From NCBI GenBank assembly GCA_036397855.1, contig DASWID010000012.1, positions 1-46,030 on the forward strand: 46,030 bases of DNA. Direction: 5' to 3'. The notes beneath the pieces are model-generated. The model worked only from the letters and a program-made list of their open reading frames with translations. It did no database searches and was not told the DNA's origin. Below are positions 11,433-19,227 of the stretch, in pieces. A program made the translations under genes and the position numbers. The DNA comes from Thermodesulfobacteriota bacterium. GTDB taxonomy: Bacteria; Desulfobacterota_D; UBA1144; Nemesobacterales; CSP1-2. Within the stretch, counting starts at the first letter, position 1. Every line of letters starts with the position of its first letter.

Positions 11433-13157
11433 TCAATTACCATTACTCAAATATCTCTTCTCCCAAATCTTGAACACAAGAAGGGAAAATAATTTTCTGT
11501 CCTGATTTAACAAATGACTTGAATGAAGACGCAGAAGTTTTTTTATATAACTCCTCTTAAAAAATTTTTCCTCGCCACCGAGCAGTATATCCGTTACGTG
11601 TTCTCCCCATTCATTTCTAATCCACTTAGCTAAGGGTGGATTAAGGCCTCGCTTCCTGTTTAAAGGAAATTCAGGGGGGAGAAACTTGGCCGCAAGTTTC
11701 TTTAAAAGATATTTTGTTACCCCCCCTCTAATCTTCATATTCCCTGGTACCTCGGTAAAAGCAAACTCTATAAGTTTCGTGTCCAGAAATGGAGCTCGCA
11801 CGCTGATCGAAAAATTCCTACAAATCTTTTCGATCTTTGGGAGAGAATCATTAGCGGTGTCAATGAGTTCTAGATATGTCAGGATGCCAGTCAGTGAATC
11901 TGTGTTTGGTAGATCTTGCCTATCGGGATCATATAATTTGTTTCCAAGCTCATCCAATACCCAATCTTGGAATAACCTTTCTCTCAGCGGGGTACTAAAA
12001 ACTGTCTCCCTCTTTGAATAGAAATCAATCGGTGATAAATTCTCCAGAAAGATTCGCCACTTAGCTTCTTCGGGTATAAGTTTGACGATATTTCTCAAAA
12101 CCATATCGAAAGGCGGCACGACAAACTTGTTAATCCTCATATTTCTAATAACCTGGGAATGGGTCCTCATTCCAGTAAAAAGGCTGTCTGCCCCATCGCC
12201 TGTCATAACTGCATCAACGCTTTCTCCGGCAATCTTACAGCCATAATATGTTGGGATGATAGATGGATCACCAATTGGTTCATCGAAAAGAAAGACAGAC
12301 GCAAGAAAATCATCAAAATTTGGCCCGACGAGAACTTCTTTATGGTCTGTATTAAAATAATTCGCAATCAGTCGAGAATAAGGCAACTCGCTATATTTAT
12401 CTTCATTGAACCCGACACTAAAGGTCTTCACGCGGATTGGGGAAATCCTGTTCATTAAGGCCACGATCAAGCTAGAATCGACTCCACCACTAAGGAATGT
12501 ACCCAAAGAATTTTCGCCTTTCATTCTTAATTTTAAGCTATCGATCAGTATTTCCTCGAGCCTCTCTAGAAGTTTAGCTTCGTTCCCTTTTTCAGGTTCA
12601 AAAGTAGGAGGCTCCCAATATCTTCTTGTTTCAAGCATTCCAGACTTTAAATCGAACCTGAGTACCGCACCCGGAAGAAGCTTCTTTATATTTTTGAAGA
12701 TGCAAAGTTCATCGGGAATATTACGTGAAGCAATAAAGTGGTTTAATGCTGTTAAATCAATCTCTCTATGAAACTGCGGTGTTTCAATTATTGAATCAAC
12801 TTGCGATGAAAAAATAAATTTTCCATCATGATTTGTATAATAAAGGAATTTCTCACCCACCGGGTCTCTTGCTATAAATAAAATTCCTTTCTCTTTATCA
12901 TAGATACAAAAGGAAAAAGCACCGTTAAATTTCCTCACACACTCTTCTCCCCATTCCGTGTAAGCACAAGCAACGAGCTCTGAATCAGTTCCACTCTTAA
13001 ATCTACAGCCCCTTTTTTCTAAGGTAACGACAAGTTCTTTATAATTATAAATTTCACCCTGGTATGTAACACTTATAGAATCTTTTCGCCCCGCCAATAA
13101 TTCCTCGTCATTTAGAATTACGTTTTCCCCATCGTAAATGCCAAATATCTTACTCAT
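11433..13157 (-). CDS. Asparagine-synthase-like protein with inactivated glutaminase domain
   Basis: A 574-residue AsnB homologue counted from the ATG at 13157; a TTG two codons earlier is possible. The N-terminus reads MSKIFGI where active enzymes read MCGIVGI, so the Ntn nucleophile Cys2 is Ser. About 43 residues that normally hold the HRGPD motif are missing, and the oxyanion NGE is QGE (33-35). The synthetase half looks intact: GTFLSGGVDSS (PPi loop, 223-229) and MTGDGADSLFTG. So ATP-dependent acyl-adenylate chemistry is probably kept, while glutamine hydrolysis is lost. Beta-lactam synthetase is a known AsnB relative with this pattern, using an internal amine instead of ammonia. The enzyme may use free ammonia, an amine acceptor, or ammonia from a partner such as the 6589-8520 enzyme. 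It lies 124 bp upstream of the permease gene. Confidence 0.85.
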   Translation of the reverse strand: MSKIFGIYDGENVILNDEELLAGRKDSISVTYQGEIYNYKELVVTLEKRGCRFKSGTDSELVACAYTEWGEECVRKFNGAFSFCIYDKEKGILFIARDPVGEKFLYYTNHDGKFIFSSQVDSIIETPQFHREIDLTALNHFIASRNIPDELCIFKNIKKLLPGAVLRFDLKSGMLETRRYWEPPTFEPEKGNEAKLLERLEEILIDSLKLRMKGENSLGTFLSGGVDSSLIVALMNRISPIRVKTFSVGFNEDKYSELPYSRLIANYFNTDHKEVLVGPNFDDFLASVFLFDEPIGDPSIIPTYYGCKIAGESVDAVMTGDGADSLFTGMRTHSQVIRNMRINKFVVPPFDMVLRNIVKLIPEEAKWRIFLENLSPIDFYSKRETVFSTPLRERLFQDWVLDELGNKLYDPDRQDLPNTDSLTGILTYLELIDTANDSLPKIEKICRNFSISVRAPFLDTKLIEFAFTEVPGNMKIRGGVTKYLLKKLAAKFLPPEFPLNRKRGLNPPLAKWIRNEWGEHVTDILLGGEEKFFKRSYIKKLLRLHSSHLLNQDRKLFSLLVFKIWEKRYLSNGN

Positions 13158-13163
13158 GAGCAA

Positions 13164-13629
13164 GTATTATGAATCAATCAGTCGCATTTACAACCTCATT
13201 ATTGTCGTATGACTGGAATAATCGTTGGTGAGAAACCACCAGTTAATGGTCAGCGATGTTACCATTCATTCTGTTAATTCTTGAGGGACGGGGTTAAAAG
13301 ACCGTCTAATGTTTATGGAATTTGGAAAAAGTGAACTTATCTGGATGAACGTAATAATCAAATAAGCAAAGCCTGACCCGAGTCCCTCACTTTATTTTAC
13401 GGAATTCTCTAAGTCCAGCTGACATAGAAAATACGATGTTTGTCTTTAAAAAAAACAGGCTCACGCCTTTTTCCACGTTGAGTGATATGGTGTGGTAAGT
13501 CAGCAAATACGGTTCTTGCAACCCTGGGCATATACATAAAGTCTAGCATCATATACATCCTTAAAGGGTAGCGTCCCCTTTAATTCCGCGTAAAAAATGG
13601 CTTTGTATTTCCTATAGATATAAAGCGGG
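13164..13629. other. intergenic region with weak inverted repeat
   Basis: No ORF with coding character is visible in this 466-bp stretch. The imperfect inverted repeat GAGGGACGGGGT (13283-13294) / ACCCGAGTCCCTC (13376-13388) spans 106 bp and could be a small non-autonomous element. The remainder is AT-rich and unremarkable. Confidence 0.35.
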
Positions 13630-14906
13630 CTATGGGCTCCGCGGAGGAGGTTGGTTCACCTGCACCTGACCCTGCACATTGACGATCCGCTGGCTCACCC
13701 AACCGCGAAGGCCAGTGAAGAGGGCGGCAGCCGCCTCCTCGCTGTCGAACCCCGCATACGGATCTTCCACGAGTGCCGACGTGACCGCCGCCTCCACGCC
13801 GTTCAGGAAGTTGTGAAGTGCCGTCTCGGAGAGCGGGCCGGTCATCGGATCGAGGAGACCCATCATGATTGCATTATACTGCGTGCGAAACGTCGGATGG
13901 CTGAGGATCACGCGCTGGTATTCCGTCTGACTGAACCCCTTCCGCACCTGCTTTGCGTAGATGTTCGCCCCGACGTCGGTGATCGCACCGTCAAGGTCCC
14001 ACATCAAATACAGCCGTCTGCGCTCGGGGAACAGGTCCGTGTTGAAGTCGATGTGCCGGAAGTTCTTGCCGTGGGTGAACAGCGCGTCGCCGTTCGAGGA
14101 GAAGGCATCAACGGTCCCCTGCGTAGCATGATCTGCATGTCGATGAGATCGGGCAGCTCCGTCCCCAGCGTGACGTCGTCCGGCGTGGGGCATGGCGGGT
14201 TCTTCTTGGTGCCGACGGTGAAGGGCGCGTAGCAGAGCGCCGTCCATGCTGGGCTGTGGGGGAGGTCGCCGTCCTCGAGTTCGAAGGACCCGGCGCCGAG
14301 ATCGTCGATCTCGTAGAGCCACGAACGTCTCACTCCCTCCGAAGTAGTCCCCCTGGGAAGAGCGCGGTTGCGAAGGAACTGGCTGTCCCGCTCCTCCACA
14401 TTGATGTACACGCCGACGTACTGGCCGTTGATGACGAGACGCACCCAGGCCGCAAGACCAGCGTGGTAGTCGCTCGGGTAGAAGCCCGGTCCGGTTGCCA
14501 TTTCGTGCAGATTCCAGGCGAGGCCCTCGGAGACTGGATCGGTGTCAGCGCCGTTCTCGAGGCTCAGCTTAGTCAGGCTACGCCACCGCTGCCCGCTGAC
14601 GAACTCGTTGATGTCCACCTTGTACCCCACCTTGATCGGGTCAGCCTCGGACGGCAGGGCACGGCTCGACTTGCGGCGCACAGAGACGAGGAGCTTGGCA
14701 TCTTCCTCTCCATTTGCCCAGAAGAGCGCAGGCACCTCGATTTCGTTCGTGGTGTCATGGCGGATGGTGTCCCAGTCGGTCTGCTCCATCTCTAGATTGA
14801 GCGTGAGGACCTGAAACGGGTTGAAGACATCCACCCAGGTCTGAGCCCAGGCGGGCACAGGAGCGATAAGACTGAGCGCGATGAGCAGAATCGCTAGATA
14901 GCGCAT
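13630..14906 (-). pseudogene. CotH-kinase-like secreted protein, frameshifted and GC-rich
   Basis: Two overlapping frames together make one CotH-type protein of about 425 residues. The first begins MRYLAILLIALSLIAPVPA, a clear Sec signal peptide, and continues through VYINVEERDSQFL. The second continues FRHIDFNTDLF and LYLMWDLDGAI, the 'WDLD' region of CotH-like atypical kinases, to the stop at 13630. The frames join if one G is added to the GGGG run at 14116-14119 (CCCC on the plus strand), so it is either a one-base deletion or a sequencing error. GC is about 60 % in sampled lines against 35-40 % around it, which points to recent transfer. GGAGG precedes the ATG. CotH phosphorylates spore-coat proteins in Bacillus and phosphorylates or decorates secreted proteins elsewhere; the target here is unknown. 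Confidence 0.8.
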
Positions 14907-14936
14907 AACTTGTCCTCCCTCTCAAAAAATAAGTAG

Positions 14937-14952
14937 ACTGCAAAAATGCAGT
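14937..14952. promoter_or_regulatory. ACTGCA-AAAA-TGCAGT palindrome upstream of cotH-like gene
   Basis: A perfect 6-bp-arm inverted repeat lies about 30 bp upstream of the start codon, and a further TACTGCAAA half-site is at about 14977-14985. Spaced copies of the same half-site next to a start codon could be an operator. The position is seen directly; a regulatory role is inference. Confidence 0.35.
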
Positions 14953-15145
14953 ATAATCAACTGCTAAGGGTATTGTACTGCAAATATTTTAATATCCGTA
15001 CTATAACAAATCTGATTTTATGTCAAGGGAACGAGTTAGATCATAATTAGAATTCCTCGAAATTGGGCTTCGTATCTCCTGATTATTTTAGGTTCAGGCG
15101 ATCGGAGGTACTAGTATCATATGAGTTGATATGAATAATGAATAA

Positions 15146-15398
15146 GGGGTCAAACTTTATGGCACGTCCACCCTACAAAACAGTGGCTATCTACTACAAA
15201 CCGAGCCGCTACCTCATTTAATGTGGGATCGCATAGCCTCTCCAATACATACATTCCGAACAGGGCAATATTTTCTGTTGAGTGAACCCATTGTTCATGA
15301 CATGATAATAAGCTCCTGGACATTGAATTCTTCGCGGGCGAGACATTTAATAGAAGTTTAGATAAAGATGATAATTAGTCAACAAAAGATTTGACCCC
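15146..15398. mobile_element. possible remnant of a REP-associated (Y1) transposon
   Basis: A perfect 9-bp inverted repeat GGGGTCAAA (15146-15154) / TTTGACCCC (15390-15398) bounds 253 bp. Just inside the left end the sequence reads ATGGCACGTCC, which resembles the start (MARP-) of IS200/RAYT-type TnpA genes, elements often bordered by GGGGTCA...TGACCCC. No transposase frame survives, so at most this is a decayed or internally deleted copy. Confidence 0.4.
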
Positions 15399-15426
15399 TG
15401 ACTTTTTTTAAGTAGTTTAAATTATT

Positions 15427-15546
15427 TTATTTTTGTTCTTCTACCCTTCTATTTTTTAAATCAACATTGATACTTTTCTCATCAAGATCTTCCTCTTTCT
15501 TGCCATCTTTCTTTTTTTCATTATCAATTAAAAGATAACTGGAGGA
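15427..15546 (-). pseudogene. 39-codon 3' fragment of a lost gene
   Basis: A minus-strand frame ends at TAA 15427-15429 and encodes a strongly charged tail (…DNEKKKDGKKEEDLDEK…NRRVEEQK). It has no ATG, and its 5' end coincides with the palindrome at 15541-15558, which brings an in-frame TAG. It looks like the C-terminus of a gene whose 5' part was lost or replaced at a repeat. It could also be chance in AT-rich DNA. Confidence 0.35.
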
Positions 15547-15558
15547 CTAAAGTCCTCC
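15541..15558. repeat. GGAGGACTAAAGTCCTCC stem-loop
   Basis: A perfect inverted repeat followed by GCTACA. Read on the minus strand it is TGTAGC + GGAGGACTTTAGTCCTCC, a TGTAG-headed stem-loop like those at 24071, 30932, 31123 and 41553. Confidence 0.7.
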
Positions 15559-15683
15559 GCTACATGTGTATTCACTGCTGGAAACCGATCCTACGATCAA
15601 TCCGTCTGCCTCCCCTTTACCAAAGGAGAGAAGCAAATGACACCTCGTGGGAATTGCTTTGCGGGAGCGTAATTGGTGGAAGG

Positions 15684-15865
15684 AGGAGATTGCTTCGTCC
15701 CAGATCCTGAATCTAATTCAGGACTGGTTTCTCGCAATGACACTTTCGTGGATTCGCGATTACGCTTGTGCCCGAATCCTTCAATTCGGTATTCTTCGCG
15801 AATGACAGGCCGTGAGATTGCTTCGCAGGAGCCTGTACTGAGTGAGTCGAAGTGCTCAAATGACA
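15684..15865. repeat. composite dispersed repeat (GGAGATTGCTTCG...CGCAATGAC type)
   Basis: The left unit starts GGAGATTGCTTCG and ends CGCAATGAC (15684-15741), enclosing CCTGAAT-CTA-ATTCAGG. A second unit holds GGATTCGCG...TTCGCGAATGAC around CCGAAT-CCTTCA-ATTCGG (15772-15789). It is followed by another GAGATTGCTTCG (about 15812) and a degenerate ACTGAGTGAGTCGAAGT. A related element is at 18922-18961. The block lies immediately 5' of hisS, where an upstream in-frame extension of the hisS reading frame is repeat-derived rather than protein. Confidence 0.65.
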
Positions 15866-15916
15866 AGTTTTATAAATTTGAGCACTCTTATTCAGTGTGA
15901 TAGAATCCAAGCAATC

Positions 15917-17194
15917 ATGAAGGTCAGATCGATAAGGGGCTTTAATGACATACTGCCTGAGACGACGAAGAGATGGCATTTCATAGAGGAAGCGGCTAGA
16001 AAAACATTTGAGCTATATGGCTTTTCCGAAATAAGGACTCCTGTAGTTGAATTTACGGAAATATTTGCAAGGAGTATAGGAACAACAACTGATATAGTCG
16101 AAAAGGAGATGTATACATTTAAAGATAGAGATGGTTCATCTATCACACTTCGCCCAGAATGTACTGCCGGTGTCGTCAGGGCATTCATAGAGAATTCCGT
16201 ATATGCCAAGTCACCGATCGCAAAGTTCTACTACCTGGGCATGATGTTTAGACACGAAAGGCCCCAGAAGGGACGGTACAGAGGGTTTAATCAGATTGGT
16301 GCAGAATTATTTGGGACAAAGAACCCGTATGCAGATGCCGAAATAATTAATATGCTATGGGAGTTTCTCAAAACAATTGGAGTAATCGGCTTGCTCAGGC
16401 TTGAGATAAGCTCTCTGGGGGATGAAAATTGCCGGCCATTGTATATAAAAAAGCTAGTCGATTTCTTCAAACCACTGAGGAATGTCCTCTGTGAGAATTG
16501 TCAGAGGAGGCTTGAACTGAATCCACTGAGAATACTTGATTGCAAAGAAAAAAGATGCAAGGAAATTTCACGAGACGCTCCTTCAATGCTTGATAGTCTC
16601 TGCACCGAATGTACGGATCACTTTGAGCGAGTTAAAAGCTCTTTGGACGGCTTCGGTATTAATTTTGTAATAAACTCGAGGATCGTAAGGGGCCTCGACT
16701 ACTACACTCGCACCGTTTTCGAAATTACAACAGAAAAACTTGGCGCCCAAAATGCAGTAGCAGCAGGAGGTAGATATGACGGTCTTGTAGAAGAATTGGG
16801 CGGACCGCCAACACCTGCAATCGGGTTCTCGATAGGAATGGAAAGATTAGTATCGCTACACGAGCTGATAGCTCCAGAAGGGTTTCAAAAAGAAGTGGAT
16901 GTCTTCATTGCCTTCATAGGCGAGAAAACAAAAAACCCGGCGTTTCAATTAGCATATAACCTGAGGAAGCAAGGTGTATCGGTAGAAATGGACTATGAAA
17001 ACAAAAGCCTCAAGGGCCAGCTCAAGAGGGCAGATAAACTTGGTGCTAAATTCACGGTAATTGTAGGAGAAGAAGAGCTAGGAAGGGGCAAAGTAAAGTT
17101 AAGAAATATGAAAGTAAGCCTCGAGGAGGAAATCGATATAGGGGATGTGACAGAATTGGAAACAAAGATTAAAACACAATTCAATCATCAATAA
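15917..17194 (+). CDS. hisS: Histidyl-tRNA synthetase
   Basis: A 425-residue class II aminoacyl-tRNA synthetase that charges tRNA-His. The start is taken at ATG 15917 (MKVRSIRGFNDILPETTKRW), the standard HisRS N-terminus; 25 further upstream codons are open but derive from a repeat. Motif 2 is seen as FRHERPQKGRYRGFNQIGAE, the HisA motif as RGLDYYTRTVFE, and AAGGRYDGL precedes motif 3 GFSIGMERL. The C-terminal anticodon-binding domain (about 330-425) is present. Length is normal. An insertion with several Cys (CENCQRR...CKEKRC...CTEC, about 198-238) could bind a metal, as in some HisRS subfamilies. The 3' end overlaps the convergent sixA gene by 7 bp. No clear Shine-Dalgarno. Confidence 0.97.
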   Translation: MKVRSIRGFNDILPETTKRWHFIEEAARKTFELYGFSEIRTPVVEFTEIFARSIGTTTDIVEKEMYTFKDRDGSSITLRPECTAGVVRAFIENSVYAKSPIAKFYYLGMMFRHERPQKGRYRGFNQIGAELFGTKNPYADAEIINMLWEFLKTIGVIGLLRLEISSLGDENCRPLYIKKLVDFFKPLRNVLCENCQRRLELNPLRILDCKEKRCKEISRDAPSMLDSLCTECTDHFERVKSSLDGFGINFVINSRIVRGLDYYTRTVFEITTEKLGAQNAVAAGGRYDGLVEELGGPPTPAIGFSIGMERLVSLHELIAPEGFQKEVDVFIAFIGEKTKNPAFQLAYNLRKQGVSVEMDYENKSLKGQLKRADKLGAKFTVIVGEEELGRGKVKLRNMKVSLEEEIDIGDVTELETKIKTQFNHQ

Positions 17195-17673
17195 AGGTCT
17201 CCTGGAGACAGAACCCACTTAACTATCCATCCATTACCCGGACTGGGAAATTTAAGTGAGTCATCCCGGGTCAAACAAACGACAGTTCCTGGCTGAAAGC
17301 TTACTACTGGACGCTCAGGATCGGAAATAACTAAAAGACTTAAAAGTCTCGAAAGAAATGGTAGATGTCCTACAAGCATCAGTGATTTCTCTTCCGAGCA
17401 AAGCAAATCTGCGATTGGATCGACAGCGTCATTTGGAGCAAGTCCTTCAATAGTCTTAACTTTATCGAATATGGACAAACCTGTTGCTATTATCTCAGCG
17501 GTTTCTATTGCTCTTAATTTTTCACTACAGTTAATCTCTTCGGGTCGAATCCCCAGTTTACTTAAAAAGGTAGCCACTCGTTCTACGCTCTGTTTCCCCT
17601 CCACTGATAGTGGCCTTAGGGGATCCTCTAATTCGCCTTTTGCTTCGCCATGCCTTACCAGATAAAAGTACAT
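17188..17673 (-). CDS. sixA: SixA-like phosphohistidine phosphatase
   Basis: A 161-residue histidine phosphatase-superfamily protein. The catalytic RHG is at residues 7-9 (MYFYLVRHGEAKGE), a second core His at 103 (LVGHLPFL), and the SEKLRAIETAEII segment carries the conserved Arg. Length and the absence of a signal peptide match SixA, which dephosphorylates phosphohistidine on HPr/NPr or HPt domains. It is last in a minus-strand run (zinc-ribbon protein, sodC, sixA) with 22-bp gaps and overlaps hisS tail to tail. The physiological substrate here is unknown. Confidence 0.88.
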   Translation of the reverse strand: MYFYLVRHGEAKGELEDPLRPLSVEGKQSVERVATFLSKLGIRPEEINCSEKLRAIETAEIIATGLSIFDKVKTIEGLAPNDAVDPIADLLCSEEKSLMLVGHLPFLSRLLSLLVISDPERPVVSFQPGTVVCLTRDDSLKFPSPGNGWIVKWVLSPGDLY

Positions 17674-17695
17674 GGAATTATCAAAGAAAATAAAA

Positions 17696-18226
17696 TCACT
17701 TCACTCTCTTAATTACGCCGCATGCTATCCGGGCTCCAGCATCGCCGGCAGGATCGGTGATTTGGTCGTCTTTCCCAGCATGAATCACAAGTGCAGCACC
17801 ATCAGGATTGAAAAGAGAGTTTTTGCCAGATCCCAAGGAGGCGAGGGGTGCGAGTACAACCTTTGAAGCGGTGCCATCAGGTCCCACAAGCAAATTAGGC
17901 ATGTCTCCAACGTGTGCTCCTTCGCGGTTTTTTAAGCCATGTTTCCTTTCAAAGGGGTTGAAGTGTCCGCCTGCAGATTTGAAATCATGCGTTTCACATT
18001 TTCCGACGGCATGAATATGAATACCATGAAGTCCCGGCGGCATATCATGTACTTGAACAGATATTTCAACACCGTCAGGCCCCTCTATAAAGGTTGCATA
18101 CCCAACGGTTTTTCCTTGATTATTTATTAGCCTGGTAGCAGCCATTTTTGATTCTGCCCGTAAGTCGGTGAGACCAGCCATAAGAAATAAGAGGATTGTA
18201 AAAATTAAAGAAAAGAATTTTACCAT
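17696..18226 (-). CDS. sodC: Cu/Zn superoxide dismutase, periplasmic
   Basis: A 176-residue secreted SodC that dismutates superoxide outside the cytoplasm. It has a signal peptide (about 1-24, MVKFFSLIFTILLFLMAG), copper/zinc ligands H70 and H72 (GIHIHAVGKCE), H88 (GGHFNP), H96, H105, D108 and H149, and the Cys pair 77/169 for the conserved disulfide. The active-site set is complete and the length normal. It lies 22 bp upstream of sixA and 22 bp downstream of the zinc-ribbon gene, so it is probably part of one transcript. A GGAGG-like site precedes the ATG. It indicates exposure to oxygen. Confidence 0.95.
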   Translation of the reverse strand: MVKFFSLIFTILLFLMAGLTDLRAESKMAATRLINNQGKTVGYATFIEGPDGVEISVQVHDMPPGLHGIHIHAVGKCETHDFKSAGGHFNPFERKHGLKNREGAHVGDMPNLLVGPDGTASKVVLAPLASLGSGKNSLFNPDGAALVIHAGKDDQITDPAGDAGARIACGVIKRVK

Positions 18227-18248
18227 TATATACCTCCTAGTTTAGTTA

Positions 18249-18686
18249 CTAACTGAACTCTATTTTTCTAAAACATTTACCACAAAACTTTATTCCTTTA
18301 TAAAGATCTGCTCCACACTCACACCTCCCTACGACGATTGGCTTCGCAAGCTGTTTTAAGCTGCCGAGCTCTTTTTGAGCGTTTAAATGCACGACCCGCA
18401 ACTCTTGTTGCCTTTCTTCAATTTCATCCTCGAGACTAGAGATATCCATACATTTCGATCTTAAGCTTTCCTCGTTGAATTTATTATTGTGCTTGTACAT
18501 CCTGTACACCGCATTGCCCACATCCTCTATATTTCTCCTCCTCTTCGTCCTGAGTTTCTTGATTTGATTCTTGATCTTCAATGTTTCATAGGCTTCTTTA
18601 GACCAAATATTTACGATTCTCAGGCCTTTGTTTAATCCCTCTCTCAATTTGGTAAGAAGATCGGAAGTTTCATTTGTCTCAGCCAT
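18249..18686 (-). CDS. Coiled-coil protein with C-terminal zinc ribbon
   Basis: A 145-residue protein of unknown function. The N-terminal and central parts are highly charged and helical (NQIKKLRTKRRRNIEDVGNA; LEDEIEERQQELRVVHLNAQKE), likely a coiled coil. The last 30 residues hold CECGADLYKGIKFCGKC, a CxC...CxxC zinc ribbon of the kind found at the ends of many small bacterial proteins. No signal peptide or TM segment. It heads the sodC-sixA run and has a good AAGGAG-type site before the ATG. Nothing in the sequence gives a specific role. Confidence 0.75.
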   Translation of the reverse strand: MAETNETSDLLTKLREGLNKGLRIVNIWSKEAYETLKIKNQIKKLRTKRRRNIEDVGNAVYRMYKHNNKFNEESLRSKCMDISSLEDEIEERQQELRVVHLNAQKELGSLKQLAKPIVVGRCECGADLYKGIKFCGKCFRKIEFS

Positions 18687-18921
18687 AGATATCTCCTTAC
18701 GATTTATTGAATCTTTGATGATTACTGATTTCGTCCAGAAAGACTACTATATTACCTTACCACACACTTCTTACTTAATTAATAACGATGCGGCAAGCTG
18801 CAGGGTATCAGCACATAAACAAACACTCTCTTCAGTCAACGTGAGGAGCCCTGAGTCCTTTGACAACTCAGGAAAAACCCCGTCGAAGGAGACGAACCAA
18901 TCTAAAACAGAAAACAAAAGA

Positions 18922-18961
18922 GGAGATTGCTTCAATTTGCTTTGCAAATTTCGCAAATGAC
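18922..18961. repeat. GGAGATTGCTTC...CGCAAATGAC dispersed repeat
   Basis: The ends match the unit at 15684-15741, but the core is a different palindrome, AATTTGC-TTT-GCAAATT. Conserved borders with swapped palindromic cores are a hallmark of this type of element. Confidence 0.6.
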
Positions 18962-19019
18962 TCCGTGACCTACCCGAAGGGGGAAGTTGTCTAAAATCTC
19001 ATAGGGTAAGCCCGGCAGT

Positions 19020-19038
19020 CCCTTCGACAAACTCAGGG
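19020..19038. repeat. CCCTTCGACAAACTCAGGG hairpin
   Basis: An imperfect 19-bp inverted repeat. It differs by one base from the core of the hairpin at the tip of 16S helix 44 (3406-3426), in the same plus-strand orientation. It is embedded in a further inverted arrangement GCCCGGCAG...GGCAGGCTTGCCGGC. Confidence 0.7.
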
Positions 19039-19227
19039 CAGGCTTGCCGGCGGATTCGCGAAAAATTGATATCTAATAATATACATTATTACGCATAAAC
19101 ATTAAGGCATATTTCCAGGTATGATTAAGTCCCTTGAGCCTAAAACTCGAGAATATTTCATATTACCTAGATGTGCAAAATTACTTCCATTTTGGTAGCA
19201 ACTTAGCAAAAATTACAGAGAGTTATA

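Larger units (their letters stand above)
14953..15916. other. about 1 kb non-coding, repeat-rich region
   Basis: Apart from the putative transposon remnant, gene fragment, palindrome and composite repeat listed separately, this interval contains no convincing gene. Small frames on both strands at 15597-15979 follow repeat sequence and lack ribosome sites or coding bias. Confidence 0.6.
18687..19227. other. 541-bp non-coding region with dispersed repeats
   Basis: This divergent gap between the zinc-ribbon gene and the MFS gene carries at least three repeat pieces: a degenerate CCCTGAG...GTCGAAGGAG near 18850-18890, a GGAGATTGCTTC...TCGCAAATGAC unit at 18922-18961, and CCCTTCGACAAACTCAGGG at 19020-19038. 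The final 150 bp is AT-rich and probably contains the MFS promoter. No gene is evident. Confidence 0.6.

Noticed and set aside
11686-12771. Plus-strand frames of about 100-120 codons opposite the second asparagine synthase
   Set aside because: They are antisense shadows of a protein with clear AsnB motifs and have no ribosome sites or recognisable domains.
5293-13157. Exosortase/PEP-CTERM polysaccharide locus
   Set aside because: Asparagine synthases and GT4 enzymes occur in such loci, but no exosortase, PEP-CTERM protein, Wzx/Wzy or chain-length gene is present here.
13283-13388. GAGGGAC...GTCCCTC inverted repeat as a MITE
   Set aside because: The arms are imperfect, there is no target duplication, and no second copy is in the window; kept only as a note in the intergenic entry.
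14256-14795. 179-codon plus-strand frame opposite the cotH-like gene
   Set aside because: GC-rich coding DNA gives long antisense frames. The minus-strand product has a signal peptide, a ribosome site and CotH-like motifs, and this one has none.
15842-15916. 25-codon N-terminal extension of hisS
   Set aside because: The stretch is the end of a dispersed repeat block, and the standard HisRS N-terminus begins at ATG 15917.
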